Part shown: positions 52,285 to 61,227 of the stretch, one piece after another
Position numbering within the stretch: the stretch's first letter is position 1
Layout: each line of letters starts with the position of its first letter
Source: Pseudomonas saxonica
GTDB taxonomy: Bacteria > Pseudomonadota > Gammaproteobacteria > Pseudomonadales > Pseudomonadaceae
Length of the DNA stretch: 64,000 nucleotides
Assembly: GCF_007858365.1 (NCBI RefSeq)
Contig: NZ_VFIO01000009.1
Span: forward strand, 112,964-176,963
Reading direction: 5' to 3'
The notes under the pieces: generated by a model
What the model was told of the DNA's origin: nothing
Seen by the model: the letters and a program-made list of their open reading frames with translations, nothing else
Database searches by the model: none
Position numbers and translations under genes: made by a program

Positions 52285-53841
52285 TTACAGGCCTGGCAAG
52301 CGCTGACGGATGTCAGCAATCAGGGTGTCGAGACTTTTGCTGTTGTGGGTTTCAACACGCTTGCTGTGCAAGATTTCATCAGCCCCAAGCGGTTCCCGGC
52401 TAGCTTGTTGAGCCTTGACCACTTCCAGTGTGGCATCGGACGGGTCAGTGCCAAGGGCTCTGCGATGGGCCAGCCAGCCTTCGATGACGGCATCGGGGGC
52501 GGTGCAATCCAGAATCAGGCAAGGGACACCCGTTGCTTCCGCTACTTTGGCCGCGGCATCACGTTGCGCACGTTTGAGATAGGTGGCGTCCAGCACAACC
52601 GGGAAACCTGCACGGAGAACGATTCCAGCCAGTTCGTGAAGTTTGGTGTAGGTAACATCGCTAGCCTCAGCGTTATAAATGCCTGCACCTACAGCATTTT
52701 CAGACTGTTGATTACCAAACAACTTCTTGCGGACTACATCTGAACGTATACGAATCGCTCCCAACGACTCGACAAGACGCATTGAAACGGAGCTTTTGCC
52801 CACAGCCGAAACCCCGTGAGTAATAGCTAGAAAGCGTGAAGGGATGGTGCTGTAGCTTTCAGCCAGGTTGGCATAGTTGCGGTATTGGCGAAGAGTGGCG
52901 GCCCGTTGAACAGGGCTGGCTTCTGCAGGCATGCTGAACAGGCTGACCTTGGCGCGCACCAGAGCGCGATAGGCTTTATAGAAGTTCAGCAGTTCCAGCC
53001 CTTCGTAGTCCTCGGTCAGCTCCAGGTACTGGCTGACGAAACGTCGGGCCAAGGATTTCAAACCACGATCCTCAAGGTCCATGGCCAGAAACGCTGCATC
53101 GGCATATACGTCGGTGAAGCGGAAGGGCTCATTAAATTCAATGCAGTCGAAAATAACCACCTTGCCATCAATCAGGGTCGCGTTGCCCAAGTGAATATCG
53201 CCATGGCATTCGCGGATAAAACCTTCGGCCTTACGCTTCATTAGCAACGGCTTCAGACGCTCAAAGCTCGCCTGTGCCCAAGCCTGGAGTGCATCCAGTT
53301 GTTGCAGGTCAGCTTTGTCCGAAAGAAACGGGCGAATTTGCTCGAAATTCTGGATTACGGGATCCATTACCGCTTCTGGAGTGCCTTGGTAATGTTCCAG
53401 AGGAACATGAGGGGCATGGGCGTGGAAGCGTGCAATCTGCTGGGCCATCTCATCAATATGAGCGGCATTTAATTCGCCATTGGCTTGCAACGTACTTAGC
53501 AGTTGGCTTTGCGGGAATTGACGCATTTTCAGTACATATTCAATGGCTGTTCCTTCACCACCCAGAATAGGCGCCTCGGCTGTGCCAGTGATGGGCAATA
53601 CGTCAAGGTACAGGCCTTCGGTCAAGCGCTGGTTCAGGCGCAGCTCTTCTTTGCAGAAGTGCTCGCGGGCACTGAGATCGGTAAAGTCCAGAAATCCGAA
53701 GTTAACCGGTTTTTTCATCTTGTAGGCATATGAGCCGGTGAGGATGACCCAGGAAATGTGCGTCTCGATAACCTGAAATCCATCGACTTCATGTGGGTAC
53801 AGATCCGGGTTTTTCAGGGCGGCAATCAAGTTCTGGCTCAC
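52285..53841 (-). CDS. APH-like kinase fused to AAA/zeta-type ATPase
   Basis: A 518-residue two-domain protein. The N-terminal half is an aminoglycoside-phosphotransferase-like kinase, with CHGDIHLGNATLIDGKVVIFDCIEFN (catalytic HGDxHxxN near 213 and the metal Asp) ; the C-terminal half is a P-loop kinase, with HGVSAVGKSSVSMRLVE (GKS near 348), RIRSDVVRKKLFG and VVLDATYLKRAQRD. The substrate is unknown; small-molecule phosphorylation is inferred. The GTG at 53841 has AAGGA six bases upstream and is chosen over the longer frame to 54306, which overlaps mrcB. Divergent from mrcB. Confidence 0.82.
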   Translation of the reverse strand: MSQNLIAALKNPDLYPHEVDGFQVIETHISWVILTGSYAYKMKKPVNFGFLDFTDLSAREHFCKEELRLNQRLTEGLYLDVLPITGTAEAPILGGEGTAIEYVLKMRQFPQSQLLSTLQANGELNAAHIDEMAQQIARFHAHAPHVPLEHYQGTPEAVMDPVIQNFEQIRPFLSDKADLQQLDALQAWAQASFERLKPLLMKRKAEGFIRECHGDIHLGNATLIDGKVVIFDCIEFNEPFRFTDVYADAAFLAMDLEDRGLKSLARRFVSQYLELTEDYEGLELLNFYKAYRALVRAKVSLFSMPAEASPVQRAATLRQYRNYANLAESYSTIPSRFLAITHGVSAVGKSSVSMRLVESLGAIRIRSDVVRKKLFGNQQSENAVGAGIYNAEASDVTYTKLHELAGIVLRAGFPVVLDATYLKRAQRDAAAKVAEATGVPCLILDCTAPDAVIEGWLAHRRALGTDPSDATLEVVKAQQASREPLGADEILHSKRVETHNSKSLDTLIADIRQRLPGL

Positions 53842-53958
53842 GGTTGATCCTTCAAGGTTTAGAAAAATAATGGTCGCCATTATGGCTGCTGATAGCGGTA
53901 CTGCAAACCGCCGGGCTGCGCATGATGAACATGAACAAAGTGCGTATAATCTCGCGCC

Positions 53959-56283
53959 ATGACTCGAACCCGATCTTCTCGCACCCGTTCCAAACGTCCT
54001 TCCGGTGGTCCTCGGCGCTGGCTGGGCTGGGCTCTTAAGCTCAGTCTGGTAGGCCTGGTTGTACTGGCAGGTTTTGCCATGTACCTCGATGCCATTGTTC
54101 AGGAAAAGTTCTCCGGCAAGCGCTGGACCATTCCTGCCAAGGTGTACGCTCGCCCGTTGGAGCTGTTCGTCGGCCAGAAGCTGGCCAAAAATGACTTTCT
54201 TACTGAGCTTGATGCGCTCGGCTATCGTCGCGAAAGCGTAGTCAATGGCCCCGGCGTTGCAGCAGTCAATGGCAACACAGTTGACCTCAATACCCGAGGT
54301 TTTCAATTTTATGAGGGTGCCGAAAAAGCACAGCCTGTACGGGTGCGGTTCTCGGGCGATTACGTCGCAGAACTTTCGTCGACCAACGGTTCAAAATTGC
54401 CCGTCGTCCGCCTTGAACCTTTGCTGGTAGGCGGCCTTTACCCTAAAAACCTCGAAGACCGCATTTTGATCAATATTGATCAAGTGCCGCCGTTCCTGCT
54501 TGAAACGCTGGTAACGGTTGAGGATCGGGACTTCTACCATCACTTTGGCGTGTCGCCGAAGTCGATCATCCGAGCCATGTGGGTCAATACGTCATCCGGG
54601 CAAATGCGCCAGGGCGGCAGTACCTTGACTCAGCAGTTGGTCAAAAACTTCTACCTGACTAACGAGCGTAGTCTGAGTCGCAAGTTGACCGAGGCAATGA
54701 TGGCGTTGTTGCTTGAGTTGCATTACGACAAGCGTGAGATTCTTGAAGCGTATCTGAACGAAGTGTTCGTCGGTCAAGACGGTCAGCGAGCAGTCCATGG
54801 TTTTGGCCTGGCCAGCCAGTTCTTCTTTAGCCAGCCGCTCGCTGAGCTCAAGTTGCATCAGGTTGCGTTATTGGTCGGGATGGTAAAAGGGCCCTCGGCC
54901 TACAATCCCCGTCGCTATCCGGAGCGTGCTCTGGAGCGTCGTAACCTTGTGCTCGACTTGCTGGAACAACAAGGTGTCGCGACGGCAGAGCAAGTGGCTG
55001 CCGCCAAGAAAATGCCTTTGGGTGTGACCAAGCGGGGCAGCTTGGCTGACAGCTCATTCCCGGGGTTCCTCGATTTGGTCAAGCGCCAGTTACGTGAGGA
55101 TTATCGCGACGAAGATTTGACTGAGGAAGGGCTGCGAATCTTCACCAGTTTCGACCCGATCCTGCAAATGAAGGCAGAAGCTGCCGTCGGTGAAACCTTC
55201 AAGCGTTTGTCCGGGCGCAAAGGCTCGGATGAAGTTGAGGCTGCAATGGTGGTGACCAATCCTGAAACGGGTGAGGTTCAAGCACTGATTGGAAGTCGTC
55301 TGCAGGGGTATGCAGGTTTCAACCGCGCACTGGATGCCGTGCGTCCAATTGGTTCGCTGATCAAACCCGCGGTTTACTTGACCGCTCTTGAGCGTCCGAG
55401 CCAGTACACGTTGACCAGTTGGCTGTCAGATGAGCCGCTGTCGATTAAAGGTGCGGATGGCCAGATCTGGAAACCGCAAAACTATGATCGCCGCTCGCAC
55501 GGTACAGTTTTCCTGTATCAGTCGATGATGAACTCCTACAACTTGGGCACCGTACGACTGGGGCAGGAAGTCGGCGTACCCAATGTGCTTAAAACGCTTG
55601 CACGATTGGGCGTTGAGCGTGAGTTCCCTGCGTTTCCGTCCATGTTGCTGGGTGCTGGCGCATTGAGCCCTATTGAAGTGGCGACTATGTATCAGACGCT
55701 GGCCAACGGCGGTTTCAATACGCCGATGCGCGGTATTCGCAGTGTGTTGACGGCAGAGGGCGAGCCGCTCAAGCGCTATCCATTCCAGATCCAGCAGCGT
55801 TTTGACCCGGCTTCAATCTTTCTGATTCAGAACGCCATGCAGCATGTGATGCGCGAGGGTACTGGGCGCTCGGTCTATAACGTGTTGCCGAGAAGCCTCG
55901 CTGTGGCGGGCAAGACAGGTACCAGTAATGACTCACGAGACAGCTGGTTCGCCGGGTTTAGTCAGGATGTGCTGGCCGTTGTCTGGCTGGGCCGCGACGA
56001 TAACGGCAAAACGCCGTTTACGGGAGCTACCGGTGCCTTGCAGGTGTGGACCAGCTTTATGAAAAAAGCGGACCCATTACCGTTGGATATGCCGCAGCCG
56101 GATAACATTGTTCAAGCCTGGATTGACCCGCACACCGGCCAAGGTTCCGATGCCAACTGCCCGGGTGCAGTGCAGATGCCGTATATTCGCGGCAGTGAGC
56201 CGCCAGCGGGTGCCAGTTGTGGTGCGCAGGAACCTGCGCCGGGTGAAGCCGTGATGGATTGGGTCAAGGGCTGGTTGAATTAA
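53959..56283 (+). CDS. mrcB: Penicillin-binding protein 1B
   Basis: Bifunctional peptidoglycan synthase (glycosyltransferase and transpeptidase). The 774 residues have a basic cytoplasmic tail, one membrane helix (about 22-42), a UB2H-type regulatory region (about 70-150), the GT51 domain with catalytic Glu near 189 in TVEDRDFYHHFG and RQGGSTLTQQLVKNFYL, and the transpeptidase with SLIK near 466, SMMNSYN and KTGTSNDSRD near 652. It is followed after 16 bases by a lipoprotein gene that probably encodes its activator. Confidence 0.97.
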   Translation: MTRTRSSRTRSKRPSGGPRRWLGWALKLSLVGLVVLAGFAMYLDAIVQEKFSGKRWTIPAKVYARPLELFVGQKLAKNDFLTELDALGYRRESVVNGPGVAAVNGNTVDLNTRGFQFYEGAEKAQPVRVRFSGDYVAELSSTNGSKLPVVRLEPLLVGGLYPKNLEDRILINIDQVPPFLLETLVTVEDRDFYHHFGVSPKSIIRAMWVNTSSGQMRQGGSTLTQQLVKNFYLTNERSLSRKLTEAMMALLLELHYDKREILEAYLNEVFVGQDGQRAVHGFGLASQFFFSQPLAELKLHQVALLVGMVKGPSAYNPRRYPERALERRNLVLDLLEQQGVATAEQVAAAKKMPLGVTKRGSLADSSFPGFLDLVKRQLREDYRDEDLTEEGLRIFTSFDPILQMKAEAAVGETFKRLSGRKGSDEVEAAMVVTNPETGEVQALIGSRLQGYAGFNRALDAVRPIGSLIKPAVYLTALERPSQYTLTSWLSDEPLSIKGADGQIWKPQNYDRRSHGTVFLYQSMMNSYNLGTVRLGQEVGVPNVLKTLARLGVEREFPAFPSMLLGAGALSPIEVATMYQTLANGGFNTPMRGIRSVLTAEGEPLKRYPFQIQQRFDPASIFLIQNAMQHVMREGTGRSVYNVLPRSLAVAGKTGTSNDSRDSWFAGFSQDVLAVVWLGRDDNGKTPFTGATGALQVWTSFMKKADPLPLDMPQPDNIVQAWIDPHTGQGSDANCPGAVQMPYIRGSEPPAGASCGAQEPAPGEAVMDWVKGWLN

Positions 56284-56299
56284 GCAAAGAGGATTAGAC

Positions 56300-57037
56300 G
56301 TGAACAAGTGGTGGATTCCGGCTGTTTCAGCCTTTGCTTTGCTTAATGGTTGCGCGAGCGTGCCGCAGGGTTCAATCCCTGTGGTCGACTCGGGTGTGCC
56401 TGTGTCAAATAACGAGCGTGTATCGGCTCAGCGCACAGCCAGTAATTATCCGCAGGCGACGGCTGCTCGTGCAGCCCAGGCGCAGGCGATTCCTCAGGAC
56501 TCGGGTGTCGTTGTAATGATTCCGGGAGGCGGGGCGGCTGTTTCGACCCCTATAAGCAGTGCGCCTTTTACGCCGGGGCCGATTACTCCTGGGCCAGCCT
56601 CCGCACCCATCAGCACGGGGAGCTACACACCGAGTACGACCTACACGGCCCCGGCTCCTGTTAGCCCCAGCGGAATCCCTTCCAGCAGTGGTGCTCTGGC
56701 AGCCGATGAGCAATTGGACGGGCCAGTGCTGGCGCTGCTGACAACCGCTCAGCAACAGCAATCCAGTGGCGACTTGAATGGCGCTTCTTCGAGCCTGGAG
56801 CGGGCGCAGCGAGTAGCACCTCGTGAGCCGCAAGTGCTTTATCGTTTGGCTCAAGTGCGCTTGGCTCAAGGGGATGCTGCACAGGCGGAGCAATTTGCCC
56901 GCCGCGGTCTGACCTTCGCCAGTGGTCGCCCGGACTTGCAGGCAAGTCTATGGGGGCTGATTGCCCAGGCTCGTGAAAAACAAGGTGATGCCGCCGGCGC
57001 TGCATCTGCGCGTCAAAAAGCGAAGGTAAGCCTCTGA
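56300..57037 (+). CDS. lpoP: TPR outer-membrane lipoprotein, probable PBP1b activator LpoP
   Basis: A 245-residue lipoprotein: signal peptide MNKWWIPAVSAFALLNGC with lipobox LNGC (Cys18) and Ala after it, which favours sorting to the outer membrane. A long Pro/Ser/Thr/Ala-rich linker (about 70-130, SAPFTPGPITPGPASAPISTG) could span the periplasm, and the last 110 residues form TPR-like helices (LLTTAQQQQSSGDLNGASSSLERAQRVAP, EPQVLYRLAQVRLAQGDAAQAEQFARRGL). In P. aeruginosa the PBP1b activator LpoP is a TPR lipoprotein encoded beside the PBP1b gene; context and architecture match. Confidence 0.8.
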   Translation: MNKWWIPAVSAFALLNGCASVPQGSIPVVDSGVPVSNNERVSAQRTASNYPQATAARAAQAQAIPQDSGVVVMIPGGGAAVSTPISSAPFTPGPITPGPASAPISTGSYTPSTTYTAPAPVSPSGIPSSSGALAADEQLDGPVLALLTTAQQQQSSGDLNGASSSLERAQRVAPREPQVLYRLAQVRLAQGDAAQAEQFARRGLTFASGRPDLQASLWGLIAQAREKQGDAAGAASARQKAKVSL

Positions 57038-57366
57038 TGGACAATCGTATCGCGGCCCTGGCTGACCAATTATTGTTGATTGAGCGCGAATTGCGCGTGC
57101 AGGGCTGGTGGGATGATGTAGCTCCCAGTGCTGAAGCCTTGGCGAGTGTTGAGCCATTTTCAGTGGATACGCTGGATTTTCATCAATGGCTGCAGTGGGT
57201 TTTTCTAACCAGAATGAAGCAGATTCTTGAATGCAACCTTCCCTTGCCCAACGCGTCCGGGATCCTCGAAATGGCTGAAATGGTATATGCCGACCGTCCG
57301 CTAGAGAGCCTTGGATTGCGTACGGCGCTGAAAAAGTTCGATCAACTGATCGTCGACGCTCGTTAA
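57037..57366 (+). CDS. YqcC family protein (DUF446)
   Basis: A 109-residue all-helical protein of the YqcC family: MDNRIAALADQLLLIERELRVQGWWDD, the conserved PFSVDTLDFHQWLQWVFLTRMKQILE and LPNASGILEMAEMVY. Function unknown; in E. coli yqcC adjoins the pseudouridine synthase gene truC. It overlaps the stop of the lipoprotein gene by one base and likely shares the mrcB transcript. Confidence 0.85.
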   Translation: MDNRIAALADQLLLIERELRVQGWWDDVAPSAEALASVEPFSVDTLDFHQWLQWVFLTRMKQILECNLPLPNASGILEMAEMVYADRPLESLGLRTALKKFDQLIVDAR

Positions 57367-57371
57367 TTGCC

Positions 57372-57393
57372 TGGCTGCCGGTTTTTCCGGCAG
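57372..57393 (+). terminator. hairpin after the YqcC gene
   Basis: CTGCCGG, loop TTTTT, CCGGCAG, six bases or so after the stop. The stem is clear but no T tract follows, so termination is likely weak. Confidence 0.5.
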
Positions 57394-57503
57394 TCGAGCG
57401 CATATTTCTACCGCTTTGCGCCATTCGCGCGCGTTTTATCCCTCATCAAGACAGCTTATTATGAGTTCTCATGCGCTTTGTTGGAAAAAAGCGCAATTAT
57501 TGC

Positions 57504-57532
57504 TTGACTTGCAGAGGCTGAAACACAAGAAT
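57504..57532 (+). promoter_or_regulatory. candidate ilvI promoter
   Basis: TTGACT (57504-57509), 17 bases, AAGAAT (57527-57532), a good -35 with a weak -10. A start near 57539 would give a leader of about 260 nt before ilvI. Confidence 0.45.
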
Positions 57533-57570
57533 CCAACGACCGCTGTACAGGGACTGCCAGAAGCAGACCC

Positions 57571-57732
57571 TCTCAGCAGATCATGAGGCGCACACCCGCG
57601 CCGACTTGTTACACCCGCAACGCGTTACCTCGCGCTGGGTGGGAAAGCCCCGCAACACTTGGGGAGTTCCCAATGCTTGCTCAGTCAGTGCTGACGTAGT
57701 CGGCGACTACCGTCGCTCATGCTCTGCTGAGA
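57571..57732 (+). ncRNA. structured leader RNA upstream of ilvIH
   Basis: A 162-nt segment closed by a long helix: TCTCAGCAGA (57571-57580) with TCTGCTGAGA (57723-57732), one T/C mismatch, then CATGAG (57582-57587) with CTCATG (57716-57721). Inside are GCGC/GCGC (57588-57601), a TGGGAA/TTCCCA hairpin with an AG/AG internal loop and CCCC/GGGG (57640-57672), and GACGTAGTC/GACTACCGTC with one bulged C (57693-57714). Another hairpin, CCGTTC/GAACGG (57750-57771), follows before ilvI. This multi-branched form suggests a cis-regulatory RNA. A 38-codon frame (57583-57699) lies within but has no ribosome binding site and is not rich in Ile/Val/Leu. Confidence 0.65.
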
Positions 57733-57798
57733 AGTAAACCTATTAAGACCCGTTCGTATTTTTGTGAACGGTATTCTGGCGTTTTAGAGGTGAACAAC

Positions 57799-59523
57799 GT
57801 GGAGCTTTTATCTGGCGGTGAGATGCTTGTCCGCTTTTTGCGCGACGAAGGTGTCAAACACATCTACGGGTACCCAGGTGGTGCTCTCCTTCATGTTTAC
57901 GATGCGCTGTTCAAAGAACCGGAAGTGACCCACATCCTGGTTCGGCATGAGCAGGCTGCAACCCATATGGCTGACGGTTATGCCCGTGCCACCGGTAAAG
58001 CCGGTGTTGTACTGGTTACGTCCGGGCCGGGGGCGACCAACGCCATTACCGGTATCGCTACGGCCTATATGGACTCCATTCCGATGGTGGTCATTTCAGG
58101 TCAGGTGCCTAGCACCATGGTCGGCACCGATGCATTTCAAGAAACCGACATGATCGGTATCTCCCGGCCGATCGTGAAGCACAGCTTTATGATCAAGCAT
58201 GCCTCTGAAATCCCGGAGGTAATGAAAAAAGCTTTCTATCTCGCACAATCCGGTCGGCCCGGTCCGGTCGTTGTCGATATCCCTAAAGACATGACCAACC
58301 CGGCTGAGAAGTTCGAGTACGTCTTCCCGAAAAAAGCCAAGTTGCGCTCTTACAGTCCGGCAGTACGCGGGCACTCGGGGCAAATTCGCAAAGCTGTTGA
58401 GATGCTTTTGGCGGCTAAACGTCCGGTTCTCTACGCGGGCGGCGGCGTTATCCTGGGTGGTGGTTCTGAGCCGCTGACCGAGTTGGCCAAAATGCTCAAC
58501 GTGCCAGTGACTAATACGCTGATGGGGTTGGGTGCTTACCCTGGCACTGACCGTCAGTTCATCGGCATGCTGGGGATGCATGGCAGCTTTACCGCCAACA
58601 TGACCATGCATAACGCGGATGTCATTTTGGCCGTTGGTGCGCGCTTTGATGATCGTGTCATCAACGGCCCGTCCAAATTCTGTCCGAATGCCAAGATTAT
58701 TCATGTCGATATCGACCCGGCTTCCATCTCCAAAACCATCAAGGCTGATGTGCCTATTGTTGGGCCTGTAGAGAGCGTGATGACCGAAATGGTCGCAATC
58801 CTTAAGGATATGGGTGAAAAACCCAATTCTGAGGCCGTTGCCAGTTGGTGGAAGCAGATCGATGAGTGGCGCGGTGATCGCGGTCTGTTCCCTTATGACA
58901 AAGGTGACGGCAGCAAGATCAAGCCTCAAGCTGTGATCGAAATGCTCTGCGAAGTGACCAAAGGCGATGCTTACGTCACTTCCGATGTAGGCCAGCATCA
59001 GATGTTTGCGGCCCAATACTACCGTTTCAACAAGCCTAATCGCTGGATCAACTCAGGCGGTCTGGGCACGATGGGCTTTGGTTTCCCGGCTGCAATGGGT
59101 GTGAAACTGAACTTCCCTGATGCTGACGTTGCGTGTGTGACGGGGGAGGGCAGTATTCAAATGAACATTCAGGAACTGTCCACTTGTCTGCAATATAACC
59201 TGCCGGTAAAAATCATCAGCTTGAACAACGGCGTGCTTGGCATGGTTCGTCAGTGGCAGGACATGAACTACGGCAGTCGTCACTCGCACTCTTATATGGA
59301 ATCGCTGCCTGACTTCGTCAAGCTGGCTGAGGCATATGGGCACGTGGGTATCAGAATCACTGACCTGAAAGACCTGAAGCCCAAGATGGAAGAAGCCTTC
59401 GCCATGAAAGATCGCCTGGTGTTCCTCGATATTCAGGTTGATACCAGTGAGCACGTTTATCCGATGCAGATCAAAGATGGCTCCATGCGCGACATGTGGC
59501 TGAGCAAGACGGAGCGTACTTAA
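57799..59523 (+). CDS. ilvI: Acetolactate synthase large subunit
   Basis: TPP enzyme making acetolactate/acetohydroxybutyrate for valine, leucine and isoleucine. From GTG at 57799 (MELLSGGEMLVRFL) it has 574 residues. AGAGG lies eight bases before this GTG, whereas the upstream GTG at 57790 overlaps it, so 57799 is chosen. Motifs: catalytic Glu in VRHEQAATHMADGYARA, VTSGPGATNAITGIATAY, and the TPP-binding GEGSIQMNIQELSTC...NN (GEG in place of GDG). ilvH starts two bases after the stop. Confidence 0.97.
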   Translation: MELLSGGEMLVRFLRDEGVKHIYGYPGGALLHVYDALFKEPEVTHILVRHEQAATHMADGYARATGKAGVVLVTSGPGATNAITGIATAYMDSIPMVVISGQVPSTMVGTDAFQETDMIGISRPIVKHSFMIKHASEIPEVMKKAFYLAQSGRPGPVVVDIPKDMTNPAEKFEYVFPKKAKLRSYSPAVRGHSGQIRKAVEMLLAAKRPVLYAGGGVILGGGSEPLTELAKMLNVPVTNTLMGLGAYPGTDRQFIGMLGMHGSFTANMTMHNADVILAVGARFDDRVINGPSKFCPNAKIIHVDIDPASISKTIKADVPIVGPVESVMTEMVAILKDMGEKPNSEAVASWWKQIDEWRGDRGLFPYDKGDGSKIKPQAVIEMLCEVTKGDAYVTSDVGQHQMFAAQYYRFNKPNRWINSGGLGTMGFGFPAAMGVKLNFPDADVACVTGEGSIQMNIQELSTCLQYNLPVKIISLNNGVLGMVRQWQDMNYGSRHSHSYMESLPDFVKLAEAYGHVGIRITDLKDLKPKMEEAFAMKDRLVFLDIQVDTSEHVYPMQIKDGSMRDMWLSKTERT

Positions 59524-59525
59524 TC

Positions 59526-60017
59526 ATGCGGCACATTATTTCTTTGCTTCTTGAAAACGAACCCGGTGCTCTGTCTCGCGTTGTCGGGCTGTTCTCTCAG
59601 CGTAACTACAACATCGAAAGCCTGACCGTAGCGCCGACTGAAGACCCGACCTTGTCGCGTCTGACGCTGACTACGGTGGGGCATGACGAAGTTATTGAGC
59701 AGATCACTAAAAACCTGAACAAGCTGATTGAAGTGGTCAAGCTGGTGGACTTGTCAGAGAGTGCTCACATCGAGCGAGAACTGATGTTGGTCAAGGTCAA
59801 GGCGACGGGCGCTCAGCGTGCAGAGATTAAACGCACCACGGATATTTTTCGCGGGCAGATCGTTGACGTAAGCGCCAGTGTTTACACCGTGCAGTTGACA
59901 GGTACCAGCGACAAGCTCGACAGTTTCATTCAGTCGATTGGCACTGCATCGATCCTGGAAACCGTGCGCAGCGGCGTCACCGGTATTGCTCGTGGCGACA
60001 AAGTACTCAGCATCTAA
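59526..60017 (+). CDS. ilvH: Acetolactate synthase small (regulatory) subunit
   Basis: ACT-domain subunit that confers valine feedback inhibition. The 163 residues start MRHIISLLLENEPGALSRVVGLFSQRNYNIESLTVAPTEDPTLSRLT, the ACT domain, and continue with the family C-terminal domain (LMLVKVKATGAQRAEIKRTTDIFRGQIVDV). The ATG at 59526 is chosen; the longer frame runs into ilvI. Confidence 0.97.
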   Translation: MRHIISLLLENEPGALSRVVGLFSQRNYNIESLTVAPTEDPTLSRLTLTTVGHDEVIEQITKNLNKLIEVVKLVDLSESAHIERELMLVKVKATGAQRAEIKRTTDIFRGQIVDVSASVYTVQLTGTSDKLDSFIQSIGTASILETVRSGVTGIARGDKVLSI

Positions 60018-60068
60018 CTCCAATTAAGTAGTACATGGCCGAGTGGCCTGGATATATAAGGGAAAATC

Positions 60069-61085
60069 ATGAAAGTTTATTACGACAAAGACTGCGACCT
60101 TTCGATCATCCAGGGCAAAAAAGTAGCCATCATCGGTTACGGCTCCCAGGGTCACGCTCAAGCCTGCAACCTGAAAGATTCCGGCGTGGACGTTACTGTT
60201 GGTCTGCGTAAAGGTTCGCCGACTGTCGCCAAAGCTGAAGCTCACGGTCTGAAAGTGTCTGACGTTGCCAGCGCCGTTGCTGCTGCTGACATCGTGATGA
60301 TCCTGACTCCGGACGAGTTCCAGTCCTCGCTGTACAAGAATGAAATCGAGCCGAACATCAAGCAAGGCGCGACGCTGGCCTTCTCTCACGGCTTCGCGAT
60401 CCATTACAACCAAGTGGTACCGCGCGCTGACCTGGACGTGATCATGATCGCGCCGAAAGCACCGGGTCACACCGTTCGTTCCGAGTTCGTAAAAGGCGGC
60501 GGTATTCCTGATCTGATCGCTATCTACCAAGATGCGTCGGGCAATGCCAAGAACGTTGCCCTGTCTTACGCTTCGGGCGTGGGTGGTGGTCGCACCGGCA
60601 TTATCGAAACGACTTTCAAGGACGAGACTGAAACTGACTTGTTCGGTGAGCAGGCTGTTCTGTGTGGTGGTACTGTCGAGCTGGTTAAAGCAGGCTTTGA
60701 AACTCTGGTTGAAGCAGGTTACGCGCCAGAAATGGCTTACTTCGAATGCTTGCACGAGTTGAAGTTGATCGTTGACCTCATGTACGAAGGCGGTATCGCC
60801 AACATGAACTACTCGATCTCCAACAACGCGGAGTACGGTGAGTACGTGACCGGGCCGGAAGTGATCAACGCTGAATCCCGTCAAGCCATGCGTAATGCTC
60901 TGAAGCGCATTCAAGATGGCGAATACGCGAAGATGTTCATCTCTGAAGGTGCTACCGGCTACCCATCGATGACCGCCAAGCGTCGTAATAACGCGGCCCA
61001 CGGTATCGAAGTTATCGGCGAGCAACTGCGCTCGATGATGCCTTGGATCGGCGCGAACAAGATCGTCGACAAAGCAAAAAACTAA
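60069..61085 (+). CDS. ilvC: Ketol-acid reductoisomerase (NADP+)
   Basis: Class I (short) KARI, 338 residues: isomerises and reduces acetolactate in valine/isoleucine synthesis. It has the NADPH loop VAIIGYGSQGHAQACNLKDSGVDVTVGLR, the APKAPGHTVR segment, metal-binding ETDLFGEQAVLCGG and YFECLHELKLIVDLMYEGGI. The product feeds valine, leucine and pantothenate (panB). It follows ilvH by 51 bases and is closed by a strong terminator. Confidence 0.98.
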   Translation: MKVYYDKDCDLSIIQGKKVAIIGYGSQGHAQACNLKDSGVDVTVGLRKGSPTVAKAEAHGLKVSDVASAVAAADIVMILTPDEFQSSLYKNEIEPNIKQGATLAFSHGFAIHYNQVVPRADLDVIMIAPKAPGHTVRSEFVKGGGIPDLIAIYQDASGNAKNVALSYASGVGGGRTGIIETTFKDETETDLFGEQAVLCGGTVELVKAGFETLVEAGYAPEMAYFECLHELKLIVDLMYEGGIANMNYSISNNAEYGEYVTGPEVINAESRQAMRNALKRIQDGEYAKMFISEGATGYPSMTAKRRNNAAHGIEVIGEQLRSMMPWIGANKIVDKAKN

Positions 61086-61102
61086 GTTTTACGCCTAAAA
61101 AG

Positions 61103-61126
61103 AACGCGGCCTCGGCCGCGTTTTTT
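61103..61126 (+). terminator. Terminator after ilvC
   Basis: CGCGGC (61105-61110), CTCG, GCCGCG (61115-61120) with flanking AA/TT and six T. Confidence 0.93.
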
Positions 61127-61227
61127 CGTTTCAGCGGCCGCTTCTGGTATAAAGCAGGATCGTTTGCGGGTGAGTCTTGGCCGCAAGCCTCTATCGAAAC
61201 TTTTCATATCGTTGCAAGGTAATGTCC

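Noticed and set aside
57600..57680. Cobalamin riboswitch in the ilvI leader
   Set aside because: GGGAA and CCCCGCAAC pieces recall the B12 core, but their order and spacing do not match, and the gene is not a B12 target.
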